Shown one piece after another: positions 37,748 through 46,976 of a DNA stretch of 64,000 bases. Below the pieces are notes generated by a model. That model searched no databases. It saw only the letters and a list, made by a program, of their open reading frames with translations, and had not been told where the DNA came from. The stretch is from Thauera carbonicopians. GTDB taxonomy: Bacteria; Pseudomonadota; Gammaproteobacteria; Burkholderiales; Rhodocyclaceae. Position numbers and translations under genes: made by a program. Location of the stretch: positions 310,001 through 374,000 of the forward strand of contig NZ_JANUXN010000002.1 in assembly GCF_025699485.1 (NCBI RefSeq), given 5' to 3'. Every line of letters starts with the position of its first letter. Position 1 is the first letter of the stretch.

Positions 37748-39990
37748 TATCGGGGCTGGCCGTGCTCTCCCGGCAGCTCGACAAATCCGTGGATGTCCGT
37801 GCCGAAGCCGGGGGCCAACTGATTGAGTTCGCCCGAGAACTTGAGATAGTCGACGATGGTCCGGTTGAACATCTCGCCGGGGATGAGGAGCGGAATGCCC
37901 GGCGGGTACGGGGTGATCAGGCTGGTGGTGACGCGGCCTTCCAGGCGCTCGATGTCGACGCGCTCGGTCCTGTGGTTCGCGATGTGCGCGTAGGCCTCGC
38001 TGGGTTTCATTGCCGGAACGGCTTCGGTGAGGTACATCTCGGTCGTCAGGCGGGCGATGTCATGCCTGGCATACAGCGCATGCACGTGCTGGCACAGATC
38101 ACGCAGTCCCATTTCTTCGTAGCGCGGGTACTTCCGGCAGAATTCCGGCAGCACGCGATACATCGGCACGTTGCGTTCGTAGTCGTCCTTGAACTGCTGC
38201 AGCGCGGTCACCAGCGAGTTCCAGCGGCCCTTGGTGATACCTATGGTGAACATGATGAAGAAGCTGTAGAGGCCGGTCTTTTCGATGATCACCCCATGCT
38301 CGGCCAGGAACTTGGTGACGATCGACGCGGGGATGCCGGTGGGACCGAAGCGGCCGTCCATGTCCAGTCCGGGCGTCACGATGGTGGCCTTGATCGGGTC
38401 GAGCATGTTGAATCCATCGACAAGCGGGCCGAAGCCATGCCATTGCCCGTCGGGCTCGCTGGCGGAAATGATCCAGTCCTGCGCGCTTCCGATCCCTTCC
38501 TGTTCCGGCGTTGCCGGCCCCCAAACCTCGAACCACCAGTCGTCCGCAGTGAACTGCTCGCCCACCTTGCGCATCGCACGCCGGAAGTTCAGGGCTTCGA
38601 CGATGCTTTCTTCGACCAGTGTCCGGCCTCCCGGCGGCTCCATCATCGCCGCTGCCACGTCGCAGCTCGCGATGATGGCGTATTGCGGCGAGGTCGAGAT
38701 GTGCATCAGGTAGGCCTCGTTGAACAGATGGCGATCGAGTCGGCGTGTGGCCGAGTCCTGCACCAGGATATGGCTGGCCTGGCTGATGCCTGCCAGCAGT
38801 TTGTGGGTCGATTGCGTTGAATACACCAGCGACTCGCGAGGCCGCGCACGCTTCTTGCCCATGGCGTGATAGCTGCCGTAGAAGGGGTGGAAGGCCGCAT
38901 GCGGAAGCCATGCTTCATCGAAGTGCAGCGCCTCGACGTAGCCGTCGAGTGCGGACTTGATGGTCTCGGTGTCGTAGAGAATGCCGTCGTAGGTCGATTG
39001 CGTCAGCACCAGCACGCGTGGCCGGACTGTCTCGGCGTCGACGCCGGCCAGCAGGGGATGACTGCGTATCTTCGCCTTGATGGCCTCGAGCGAGAACTCC
39101 TGGCGTGGAATCGGCCCGATGATGCCCAGATGGTTGCGGGTGGGGCGCAGGAAGACGGGGATCGCCCCCGTCAGGATGATGCTGTGGAGAATGGATTTGT
39201 GGCAATTGCGGTCCACGACCACCACGTCGCCCGGCGCCACCGCGTGCTGCCAGACGATCTTGTTGCTGGTGCTGGTGCCGTTCGTCACGAAGAAGCAGTG
39301 GTCGGCATTGAAGATGCGTGCCGCGTTGCGTTCGCTGGCACCAATGGCGCCGTTATGATCCAGCAGTTGTCCCAGTTCTTCGACCGCATTGCAGACGTCG
39401 GCGCGCAGCATGTTCTCACCGAAGAACTGATGGAAGACCTGGCCGACGGGGCTCTTCAGGAAGGCAACACCGCCGGAGTGCCCGGGGCAGTGCCACGAAT
39501 AGGAGCCGTCTTCCGCGTAATCGAGCAATGCCTTCAGAAAGGGCGGCTTGATGCCGGCGAGGTAGTTCTTCGCCTCGCGGATGAGGTGGCGTGCGACGAA
39601 CTCCGGCGTGTCCTCGAACATGTGGATGACGCCATGCAGCTCGCGCAGGATGTCGTTGGGCACATGGTGAGCGGTCTTCGTCTCGCCGTAGAGGTAGATG
39701 GGCACGTCGACATTGCGGCGCCGGACCTCGCTGATGAAGAGCCGGATGCTCTGCAATGCCGGTGCAGTCTCGGCGTCGGAGACGAACTCTTCATCGTCGA
39801 TCGACAGGATGAAGGCACTGGCACGGCTCTGCTGCTGGGCGAACTGGCTGAGGTCATGGTAGCTGGTCGCGCCCAGGACGTCGAAACCCTCTGATTTGAT
39901 CGCTTCAGCCAGGGCACGGATGCTCAGGCCGGACGTGTTCTCGGAACGGAAGTCCTCGTCGATGATGACGATGGGAAAATGGAATTGCAT
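37726..39990 (-). CDS. Arginine/lysine/ornithine decarboxylase
   Basis: 754 aa fold type I PLP decarboxylase with an N-terminal response-regulator-like wing domain (about 1-130). The PLP Lys is in YSTQSTHKLLAGISQ; other motifs are HCPGHSGG, FVTNGTSTSNKIV and FDEAWLPHA. The length is nearest to the biodegradative arginine decarboxylase AdiA, but substrate choice cannot be read from sequence alone. ATG 39990 begins the conserved wing domain. An ArgD-like aminotransferase gene lies upstream on the same strand, so polyamine or agmatine metabolism is plausible. Confidence 0.9.
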   Translation of the reverse strand: MQFHFPIVIIDEDFRSENTSGLSIRALAEAIKSEGFDVLGATSYHDLSQFAQQQSRASAFILSIDDEEFVSDAETAPALQSIRLFISEVRRRNVDVPIYLYGETKTAHHVPNDILRELHGVIHMFEDTPEFVARHLIREAKNYLAGIKPPFLKALLDYAEDGSYSWHCPGHSGGVAFLKSPVGQVFHQFFGENMLRADVCNAVEELGQLLDHNGAIGASERNAARIFNADHCFFVTNGTSTSNKIVWQHAVAPGDVVVVDRNCHKSILHSIILTGAIPVFLRPTRNHLGIIGPIPRQEFSLEAIKAKIRSHPLLAGVDAETVRPRVLVLTQSTYDGILYDTETIKSALDGYVEALHFDEAWLPHAAFHPFYGSYHAMGKKRARPRESLVYSTQSTHKLLAGISQASHILVQDSATRRLDRHLFNEAYLMHISTSPQYAIIASCDVAAAMMEPPGGRTLVEESIVEALNFRRAMRKVGEQFTADDWWFEVWGPATPEQEGIGSAQDWIISASEPDGQWHGFGPLVDGFNMLDPIKATIVTPGLDMDGRFGPTGIPASIVTKFLAEHGVIIEKTGLYSFFIMFTIGITKGRWNSLVTALQQFKDDYERNVPMYRVLPEFCRKYPRYEEMGLRDLCQHVHALYARHDIARLTTEMYLTEAVPAMKPSEAYAHIANHRTERVDIERLEGRVTTSLITPYPPGIPLLIPGEMFNRTIVDYLKFSGELNQLAPGFGTDIHGFVELPGEHGQPRYYVDCVA

Positions 39991-40151
39991 TGGCAGTCCT
40001 GTGTCGAGGCGACGCCACGTCATGGCCTTCCAGCTATTGAAGATGGAACGTGCGCGGTTGTGGGAATGGTTGGCCAAAACGGCAAAAAGTGGAAACGTGC
40101 AGTGTCACTCGTATCCGCATGGTCCAAATCGACCGGGATGCAGCATCACTG

Positions 40152-41327
40152 CTAGTTCCAGAGCAAACGGCCGACCCGTCCGATGATGTCATCGACCTGC
40201 GCGGCGTTGATGATCAAGGGAGGCAGGAGGCGGATCGTATTGCCGCGAGTCACGCTGATGAGTAAACGCTCTTTCGCCAGCGCCAGTCCGACGAGTTCGC
40301 TGCAATGTGCATCTGTCTCAATACCCACCATCAGGCCATGGCCTCGAATCGCAACAACGTTCGGCTGGTGCCGGAGTCTGTCGCGCAAGCCTGAAAGCAG
40401 CCGTTCTCCCATTGCCGCCGCATGCTGGGAAATGTGTTCGCGCTCCATAATGTCGAGCACGGTGCAGCCGATGCGGCAGGCCAGCGGACTACCGCCGAAA
40501 GTCGAGCCGTGGTGGCCGGGGGAGAACAGTTTGGCGGCTTCTCCACGCGCCAGGCATGCGCCGATCGGGAAACCGTTGCCGAGCCCCTTGGCCAGCGTGA
40601 TGACGTCGGGCGCCACGCCGGCATGCTGAAAGCCGAACCATGCCCCCGTGCGGCCCATGCCGGTCTGCACCTCGTCGATCATGAGCAGCCAGCCGTGCTC
40701 ATCGCACAGCTCGCGCAGCCGCTGCAGATATTCGCACGAGGCGACTCGCACGCCGCCTTCACCCTGCACCGGCTCGACGAGCACAGCAACGATGCCGGGC
40801 GTGGCGGCGGCAGCTGTGCGCACGGCGTTGATGTCGTCATATGGCACGCGCAGGAAGCCCGGCATCAGCGGTTCGAAGCCCCGGTGCACGGCAGGGTTGC
40901 CTGTCGCAGCGAGCGTCGCGAAGGTGCGGCCATGAAAGCTGTTCTCCATCACCAGGACTTGCGGCTGCGCGACGCCCAGACGGTGGGCATGCAGGCGGGC
41001 CAGCTTCAGGGCTGCCTCGTTGGCTTCCGCCCCGGAGTTGCAGAAGAAGGCACGCTCCATGCCGGCGAGCGCACATAGGCGTTCCCCCAGGCGTTCCTGC
41101 CAGGCGATAGAGAACATATTGGATGTGTGCAGCAGCAGGCTCGCCTGCTCCGCGATGGCAGTCGCGATCTCCGGATGGGCATGCCCGAGGTTGGTGACGG
41201 CCACACCGGCAATGGCATCAAGGTATTCGATGCCCCGTGTGTCCCACAGCAGCGCGCCCTGGCCGCGAACGAAGGACACTGGCTGGCGGGCGTAGGTTTG
41301 CATCAGATGAGTGGTGGTGTGCTGCAT
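40152..41327 (-). CDS. Acetylornithine aminotransferase-like class III transaminase
   Basis: 391 aa PLP enzyme of the ArgD/AstC/GabT group. FFCNSGAEANEAALKLAR, LLMIDEVQTGMGRTG and ITLAKGLGNGFPIGACL (PLP Lys) are present. Length and the HAHPEIA N-terminal element fit acetylornithine or succinylornithine transaminase. Placed between a small gene of unknown function and the decarboxylase, it more likely serves arginine/ornithine catabolism than biosynthesis. Confidence 0.85.
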   Translation of the reverse strand: MQHTTTHLMQTYARQPVSFVRGQGALLWDTRGIEYLDAIAGVAVTNLGHAHPEIATAIAEQASLLLHTSNMFSIAWQERLGERLCALAGMERAFFCNSGAEANEAALKLARLHAHRLGVAQPQVLVMENSFHGRTFATLAATGNPAVHRGFEPLMPGFLRVPYDDINAVRTAAAATPGIVAVLVEPVQGEGGVRVASCEYLQRLRELCDEHGWLLMIDEVQTGMGRTGAWFGFQHAGVAPDVITLAKGLGNGFPIGACLARGEAAKLFSPGHHGSTFGGSPLACRIGCTVLDIMEREHISQHAAAMGERLLSGLRDRLRHQPNVVAIRGHGLMVGIETDAHCSELVGLALAKERLLISVTRGNTIRLLPPLIINAAQVDDIIGRVGRLLWN

Positions 41328-41341
41328 GTGGCTTCGGCTTT

Positions 41342-41572
41342 TCAGGGAAGGGGGGAGAACAGCAATTCACTGCTCAGCACACGTACGCCATCCGGGCGGC
41401 TTTCCAGGAGACGGCGCTCGCCGCTGGCAACGAGGAATTCGAGCCGGTAGCCATCGGCTTCGCTCAGGCGTGCGGCAATGTCCTTGATCGCGTCGTGCGA
41501 CCAAGGCGTGCCTGATTCAAAGTGGCCCAGCAGCTTGTCGTGGCGGTGGATGACGAGTCGATAAGTGTGCAT
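41342..41572 (-). CDS. Small hypothetical protein, 76 aa
   Basis: Not recognised. It is a charged 76 aa protein (MHTYRLVIHRHDKLLGHFES at the start), with no membrane segment or cysteine motif. It lies 14 bp upstream of the aminotransferase gene on the same strand and fills the space to the divergent regulator, so it is probably real and first in the aminotransferase-decarboxylase operon. It could be a small regulatory or accessory subunit. Confidence 0.55.
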   Translation of the reverse strand: MHTYRLVIHRHDKLLGHFESGTPWSHDAIKDIAARLSEADGYRLEFLVASGERRLLESRPDGVRVLSSELLFSPLP

Positions 41573-41666
41573 GGTTCAGTCCAATGAAGGCCGCTGTTTC
41601 GAGCTGCGGAAAGCCGGTGGGGCAGTTCAGCACGCAGCAGCCGACCCGACATCGAAACAGTTAGTG

Positions 41667-41701
41667 TATAATTGTCCTATGCCAAACTTTATCATGTCCT
41701 A
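41667..41701 (+). promoter_or_regulatory. Promoter and direct-repeat operator of the PtsJ-like gene
   Basis: A perfect TATAAT (41667-41672) is followed by two TGTCCTA direct repeats (41673-41679 and 41695-41701) 22 bp apart, just before the ATG at 41709. MocR-type proteins commonly bind direct repeats of this spacing, so this is a candidate self-regulatory operator that would overlap the transcription start. Confidence 0.5.
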
Positions 41702-41708
41702 GATCATT

Positions 41709-43019
41709 ATGGAAATCGTCGGTAAAACGGCAGCGGATATCTTCGACAGCATTCGTACCTTGACGCAGACAGGCGTACTGGAGCCAGGCCAGGCCTTGCC
41801 TCCGGTGCGTGGTCTTGCCGTCACGCTGGGCGTCAACCGCAATACGGTAGCGATGGCGTACAAGCGCCTGGTCGCAGCCGGCGTCGCGCTCACGCAGGGG
41901 CGCCTGGGCACGGTGATCCGCGAGCGCCCCGGTCCGGGCGAGCAGGAAGGCTCGGTTCCCGATTCGCCCTTGATCGACCTGGGCGGGGGCAACCCCAATC
42001 CACGCTGGCTGCCTGATATGTCTGCCATCCTGGCACGCACGTCCTATCGCCCCCGTCTCTATGGCGAGGCCACGGTCGATCCTGCGCTCGAGGCCGTCGC
42101 CCGCCAATGGATGACGGGCCAGTGCCCCGAGGACTTCGAGATCAACCTGACGCATGGCGCGGTGGATGCGATCGAGCGCCTGCTGATGGCCTGTCTGGTC
42201 GTGGGCGACAAGGTGGCCGTGGAAGACCCGTGCTTTCTCAGCCACATCAACGTGCTGCGCATCAATGGGTTCCAGACCGTGGGGGTGGCCGTCGACAGCG
42301 AAGGCATGGAGGCCCAGGCGCTGGAGCAGGCGCTGGCACAGGGCGCGCAGGCGGTCATCCTGACGCCCAGGGCTCACAACCCGACCGGCGCCAGCCTGAG
42401 CGCCAGGCGCGCGCGCCACCTGCGTGCGGTGTTGGCACGCCATCCGCAGGTGCTGGTCATCGCCGACGACCACTTTGCCCGCCTGGCCTCGACGGACTAC
42501 CACGACGCGATCCCACCCATGGCGCGGTGCTGGGTGCTGATCCGCTCGGTGTCCAAGATGTTCGGCCCCGACCTGCGCCTGGCCTTCGTGGCGAGCGATG
42601 CGCAGACCTCGCAGCGGCTGCGTCTGCGGCTGGCGCCCGGCATGAACTGGGTCAGCCATCTGCTGCAGGATGCAGTGTGGGCCTGCCTGGACTCCCCGGA
42701 GAGCAGCGCACGGATCGACCAGGCCCGCGAGGACTACGCCCGCCGCCGCCGGATCGTGGCCGCGGCCCTGGCTGCGCAGGGCATTGCGGTGGCCGGACCC
42801 GCCGACGGCCTGAACCTGTGGGTGCCGCTGCCGGAAAGCAGTCAGCCGGCGGTGCTGGCGTTGGCACAGCGTGGCTGGGTGGTGCGCGGGGGCGAGCCCT
42901 TCGGCGTGCAGTCGCCGGCGCATGGGCTGCGCATCACGGTGTCCACTCTCGATGAAGAGAATGCGCAGGCATTCGCGCAGGCCGTGAGCCATGCGGTCCA
43001 GCAGCGGGAGCATGGATGA
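41709..43019 (+). CDS. PtsJ-like MocR-family regulator
   Basis: 436 aa GntR winged helix (GQALPPVRGLAVTLGVNRNT recognition region) fused to an aminotransferase-like domain. SVSKMFGPDLRLAFVAS carries the PLP Lys, and ILTPRAHNPTGASLS is a fold type I motif. It resembles E. coli/Salmonella PtsJ, a regulator of pyridoxal kinase, more than the other MocR proteins in this window. It is divergent from the aminotransferase/decarboxylase operon, a likely target. Confidence 0.85.
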   Translation: MEIVGKTAADIFDSIRTLTQTGVLEPGQALPPVRGLAVTLGVNRNTVAMAYKRLVAAGVALTQGRLGTVIRERPGPGEQEGSVPDSPLIDLGGGNPNPRWLPDMSAILARTSYRPRLYGEATVDPALEAVARQWMTGQCPEDFEINLTHGAVDAIERLLMACLVVGDKVAVEDPCFLSHINVLRINGFQTVGVAVDSEGMEAQALEQALAQGAQAVILTPRAHNPTGASLSARRARHLRAVLARHPQVLVIADDHFARLASTDYHDAIPPMARCWVLIRSVSKMFGPDLRLAFVASDAQTSQRLRLRLAPGMNWVSHLLQDAVWACLDSPESSARIDQAREDYARRRRIVAAALAAQGIAVAGPADGLNLWVPLPESSQPAVLALAQRGWVVRGGEPFGVQSPAHGLRITVSTLDEENAQAFAQAVSHAVQQREHG

Positions 43020-43173
43020 TCTGTTTCCTGTGGTCACTCCCGCGTTGGCTGTTGTCGCGGCCATCGGCAGTGGCCGTCTCGACATGACCCATGCCGCCCT
43101 GCACGAAGGCGCAGTGATGGCGACGCCGCAACTGGCCAGCGTGTGCGGCATCCTCGCCAAGCTTGCGCGATAG
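43012..43173 (+). CDS. Small ORF coupled to the PtsJ-like gene
   Basis: 53 codons, overlapping the end of the regulator gene by 8 bp. Hydrophobic N-terminal half (VVTPALAVVAAIGSG). No family recognised. It may be a remnant of a longer gene or a chance frame; the tight overlap is the only argument for translation. Confidence 0.3.
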   Translation: MDDLFPVVTPALAVVAAIGSGRLDMTHAALHEGAVMATPQLASVCGILAKLAR

Positions 43174-43228
43174 AGCCTCACTACCGTCCGCATCCCATGT
43201 AATCACTCGTCAACAGGAAGGAAAAATC

Positions 43229-43957
43229 ATGAATGTCCACTTCGTCGTGCATGAATCGTTCGAGGCACCAGGTGCCTACGAAACCTGGGTCAAGGACCGT
43301 GGCTACAAGGCGAGCTACTCCCGTGTCTACAACCATGAACCGCTGCCGCCATCGGCCGACGGCATCGACCTGCTGGTAGTGATGGGCGGCCCGCAGTCTC
43401 CTTCCACCACGAAGGAGGAATGCCCCCACTTCGATGCGGCGGCCGAGCGCGAGCTGATCGCCAAGTGCGTGAAGGCCGGCAAGGCGGTCGTAGGCATCTG
43501 CCTCGGCTCGCAGTTGATCGGCGAGGCCCTGGGCGCCCGCTACGAGCACAGCCCGGAAAAGGAGATCGGCAAGTTCCCGATCGCGCTGACGGCCGAAGGC
43601 AAGGCCAACGACAAGTTCGCTCACTTCGGCGACACGCCGGAAGTCGGCCACTGGCACAACGACATGCCCGGACTGACCGCAAGCGCCAGGATCATCGCGT
43701 CCAGCGAGGGATGCCCGCGCCAGATCGTGGAATACAGCGATCTCGTGTACGGCTTCCAGTGCCACATGGAGTTCACGCCCGAGGTGATCGAACTGCTGAT
43801 TGCGGCCTCGGAACCGGAGCTCAGGGCGCTCACTGCACATCGGTTCGTACAGCAACCCAGGGCTTTGCGCGCCAATGACTACGAGGATATGAATCGGAAG
43901 TTATTTGGTTTTCTGGACAAACTCATGATCGCATACGCTGGGAAACGCATGTCCTGA
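43229..43957 (+). CDS. Class I glutamine amidotransferase-like protein
   Basis: 242 aa GMP synthase-type GATase1 domain. The nucleophile Cys is in VVGICLGSQLIGEALG, and the catalytic His/Glu pair is in FQCHMEFTPEVIE. VVMGGPQSP is the oxyanion strand region. There is no synthetase domain, so it is a stand-alone hydrolase of a gamma-glutamyl compound or a partner of an unseen synthetase. Relatives act in polyamine or gamma-glutamyl amine breakdown, which would fit the decarboxylase nearby. Confidence 0.85.
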   Translation: MNVHFVVHESFEAPGAYETWVKDRGYKASYSRVYNHEPLPPSADGIDLLVVMGGPQSPSTTKEECPHFDAAAERELIAKCVKAGKAVVGICLGSQLIGEALGARYEHSPEKEIGKFPIALTAEGKANDKFAHFGDTPEVGHWHNDMPGLTASARIIASSEGCPRQIVEYSDLVYGFQCHMEFTPEVIELLIAASEPELRALTAHRFVQQPRALRANDYEDMNRKLFGFLDKLMIAYAGKRMS

Positions 43958-43992
43958 CGATGCTCGTACGTCGATCCAGGACGTGTCGTCAT

Positions 43993-45455
43993 TCAATGGA
44001 GTGATCTATGGGCAGCGTGCAAGAGAGACATGGCTTCGGCGATTTCGGCTGACTCCAGGCAGGCATACCCAAAGAGCAGGTAGCGAGGTTCACAGGAGTC
44101 TGTTTCGCTCGTTGCCGCATCGTTGAGCGGGTATAGTCTGACTCCATATCTGAGTGCCGCATCCGCAATGATATTTGCGTCATGGCCATCGTCAGGTAGC
44201 TTGAACGCCAGATGCATTCCGGCATTTTGACCGCTTACGGTGCCGCTGCCGGCCCATGTTCTCTCGAGGCCGCGCAGTAATTCGTCGCGTTGCTCCTGGT
44301 AGCGGCGGCGGAGGCACTGCAAGTGACGGCCAAGCTGCATTCATCGAAGTAACGTGCCATGACGGCCTGTGTAAGCCATGGGCTGCCATTGTTCAGCAGT
44401 GCCTTGCGCTCGATGAAATCTCCCATCAGCGCGGGAGGACAGACCATGTATCCGAGCCTGAGGCCAGGCCCCAAGGTCTTGGAGAAAGTACCCAGATATA
44501 TGACTTGATGTGGATTCATTGCCGCCAATGGTGGTGGCAGGACGGATTCGTAGCAGAAGTCCCCATCATAGTCATCCTCGATGACCATGGCCCCGTTTCG
44601 TGCTGCCCAGGCAAGCAGTTGATGACGCCTTTCCATCGACATCGTGTATCCCAATGGATACTGGTGCGATGGAGTGACGTATGCCAATTGGACGGGGCGC
44701 TCTGGTAACAGATCGGTACGAAGCCCTTGAGCGTCGACAGGTATCGGCAGGGCAGTGGCATTGTGTCGCAGTACCAGATTCCGGAATCCGGCATAGCAAG
44801 GGGATTCCGTCACGGCTTCGCTGTAATGATCCAGGAAATGCGCGGCGATCAGGCTGAGCGATTCCTGACTCCCGGCCGTTATCAGCACATTCTCAGGGGC
44901 GACCTTCAAGCCTTTCGCTGCCGAGAGGTGATCGGAAATCTGCATCCTGAATCCCCACAGGCCTGCTGGTGGGGTGTAGTCTGACATTGCGTCACCGTGG
45001 TGATCTATCAATTGCTTTGACAGATTGCTGAAATGTCGCCGCGGGAACGCGTGAGCGGATGGGCGGCCGATCTTGAAGTCAAACCTGATGGGGTTGGAAG
45101 GCGGTGATATGAACACGCCGCTGGATCGCGCAAGGCTGACAGCATCAGCATAGGTCGGCAGATGATCAATGGCGAATCCAGGCTTGGCTGCGTCGACAAT
45201 AAGCGATCTGCCAAGCGTGACGAAATAACCTCGACTGGGCCTGCTCTCGATGAGATTCGATTCGAGTAGAAGCTCGTAAGCCCCGAGAATTGTATTCTTC
45301 GATACATGGAGTAGCGTCGACATCCTGCTTATCGCGGGAAGCTGATCCCCCTCCTGCAATCGGCCCGAACGGATGAGGCACTCGATTTGTCCTGCAATCT
45401 GTTGTTTGTATGGCTTCTTGTCTTCACGAGACAGTAGGATCGGCAACGAAAACAT
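43993..45455 (-). pseudogene. Frameshifted MocR/GntR regulator, paralogue of 33142-34695
   Basis: The first 370 or so codons from ATG 45455 encode winged helix (MSTLLHVSKNTILGAYELLL) and aminotransferase domain with FSKTLGPGLRLGYMVCPPAL. Near 44345 the frame shifts: the N-terminal part runs out at FDECSLAVTC, while the rest (LGRHLQCLRRRYQEQRDELL through the family C-terminus) continues in another frame to 43993. One missing base near 44340 restores the whole protein. Either a true mutation or a sequencing error. Lower GC than the flanks. It is divergent from the asparaginase gene, its probable target. Confidence 0.85.
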
Positions 45456-45783
45456 GTCCTGTACCTGTAGGAAATCGACTGTACCCCGAACATGATTCAG
45501 CCTGCTCGGGGTTGCTGTGCGTCAGATGGATATCATCTCATCGACATGGCATGTTTTGCGATTTGTCAACCTGCGTACTCCATGACCATCCCATAGCAAA
45601 GAACCGTACCCATTCGGCTTCACGTAGCGTACCCGTTCACCTGCGGCCATGCGTATCTACTGTCTTCATCAATCCGTAATTAGTATGAATACGGGATCGC
45701 ATAACCGATTTCGGGATTGATTTGCTGCTGAAGTTTATGCCGATTCCGCCTGTCTTTGTGTTTTTGATCGGAGTGAACGCAAA
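45456..45783. promoter_or_regulatory. MocR-paralogue / asparaginase divergent control region
   Basis: 328 bp, relatively AT-rich. It contains CTGTACCC (45479-45486) followed by an inverted repeat ACCCCGA...TCGGGGT (45483-45489 and its partner about 24 bp on), and two more GTACCC copies 23 bp apart (45606-45611 and 45629-45634). These are candidate MocR operators. No convincing sigma-70 promoter was picked out. Confidence 0.4.
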
Positions 45784-46866
45784 ATGAACGCAACGAAATA
45801 TTTTGGGCGCTTGTGTGCCATGGCCGTGAGTGCGTGTATTGCGCTGGGTGGAGTCGCCATTGCTGGCCAAGAAGATAAGCCCAACGTCGTGATTATCGGC
45901 ACCGGTGGAACCATTGCCGGTGTTGCATCCAAAACCACTCAAGTGGTTGGCTATGAGGCTGCCAAAGTAGGCGTGGAAGCTCTCATAGCTGCGGTACCCG
46001 GGATCGATGAAATTGCAAACGTCAGTGGCGAGCAGATATTCCAGATTCCCAGTGAAGACATGATGGACTCCCATTGGCTGCAGTTGGCAGGACGAATCAA
46101 TGAACTGCTTGCCGAGAAGGAGGTCGATGGAATCGTTATCACTCATGGCTCGGATACGCTCGAGGAAACAGCTTATTTCCTCAACCTCGTGGTCAAGAGC
46201 GAAAAGCCGGTCGTGTTGACGGCTGGCCTGCGTCCGTCATCTGCGACCAGCGCTGATGGTCCGATGAACATATACAACAGTATTCTTGTGGCGGGCAGCC
46301 CTGAGTCAGTTGGAAAGGGGGTGCTTATTTCCCTGAACGACTATATTGGAAGCGCGCGCACCACAGTCAAGACGAACACCTTCGCACTGGATACCTTCAA
46401 GTCGACAGACCTGGGTTTCCTGGGCTATCTCGCAGGTGGCCAGGTATTTTACTACAATGCGCCTGTGCGCAAACATACCGTGCACTCGGAGTTTGACGTC
46501 AGCGGCCTCCGTGAGCTGCCCAAGGTCGAGATCGTCTATGGCCAAGCTAATGCAAACATGGTCGCCGCAAACGCATTCGTGAAGAATGGTGCCAAGGGAC
46601 TGATTTATGCGGCTGTTGGCAATGGCACCATGTCCCGCACCGTGAAGCAAGGAATGGCTGATCTGCGCAAGCAAGGCCTTCTCGTTGTACGTTCCAGCCA
46701 TGTTGGCACAGGCTCTGTGGCGCGCAATGGCGAGGCAAATGATGATGAGCTGGATTTTGTCGTTGCCGATAACCTTAATCCACAGAAGGCTCGGATCCTG
46801 CTCCAATTGGCATTGACCAAGACGTCCGATACGAAAGAAATTCAGAAAATGTTCTGGGCGTATTAA
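45784..46866 (+). CDS. ansB: Periplasmic L-asparaginase, type II
   Basis: 360 aa. The signal peptide ends near VAIAG (about residue 28). The nucleophile Thr is in IGTGGTIAG (Thr43), and the second catalytic Thr with Asp is in THGSDTLEETAYFL. GLRPSSATSADGP is a further family motif. It hydrolyses L-asparagine (and possibly glutamine) in the periplasm, giving aspartate for the transporter and aspartase encoded downstream. Codon and base composition are lower in GC than the housekeeping genes, suggesting acquisition by transfer. Confidence 0.93.
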   Translation: MNATKYFGRLCAMAVSACIALGGVAIAGQEDKPNVVIIGTGGTIAGVASKTTQVVGYEAAKVGVEALIAAVPGIDEIANVSGEQIFQIPSEDMMDSHWLQLAGRINELLAEKEVDGIVITHGSDTLEETAYFLNLVVKSEKPVVLTAGLRPSSATSADGPMNIYNSILVAGSPESVGKGVLISLNDYIGSARTTVKTNTFALDTFKSTDLGFLGYLAGGQVFYYNAPVRKHTVHSEFDVSGLRELPKVEIVYGQANANMVAANAFVKNGAKGLIYAAVGNGTMSRTVKQGMADLRKQGLLVVRSSHVGTGSVARNGEANDDELDFVVADNLNPQKARILLQLALTKTSDTKEIQKMFWAY

Positions 46867-46920
46867 TAACTAAGGGCCAGGGGCATGCGGTACTAGTGCG
46901 AGGATGGGGGTGTTCAGTCT

Positions 46921-46976
46921 TGTCAGTAGGATAACCTATGGTTCCAGAAACTTGGACCATAGGGCCCTTGCTGACA
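46921..46976 (+). other. Nested imperfect hairpin downstream of the asparaginase gene
   Basis: TGTCAG (46921-46926) pairs with CTGACA (46971-46976); inside, CTATGG (46936-46941) pairs with CCATAG (46957-46962) and TCCA with TGGA. No T tract follows. It could be a terminator-like or processing structure, or a relic of a mobile element. Confidence 0.4.
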
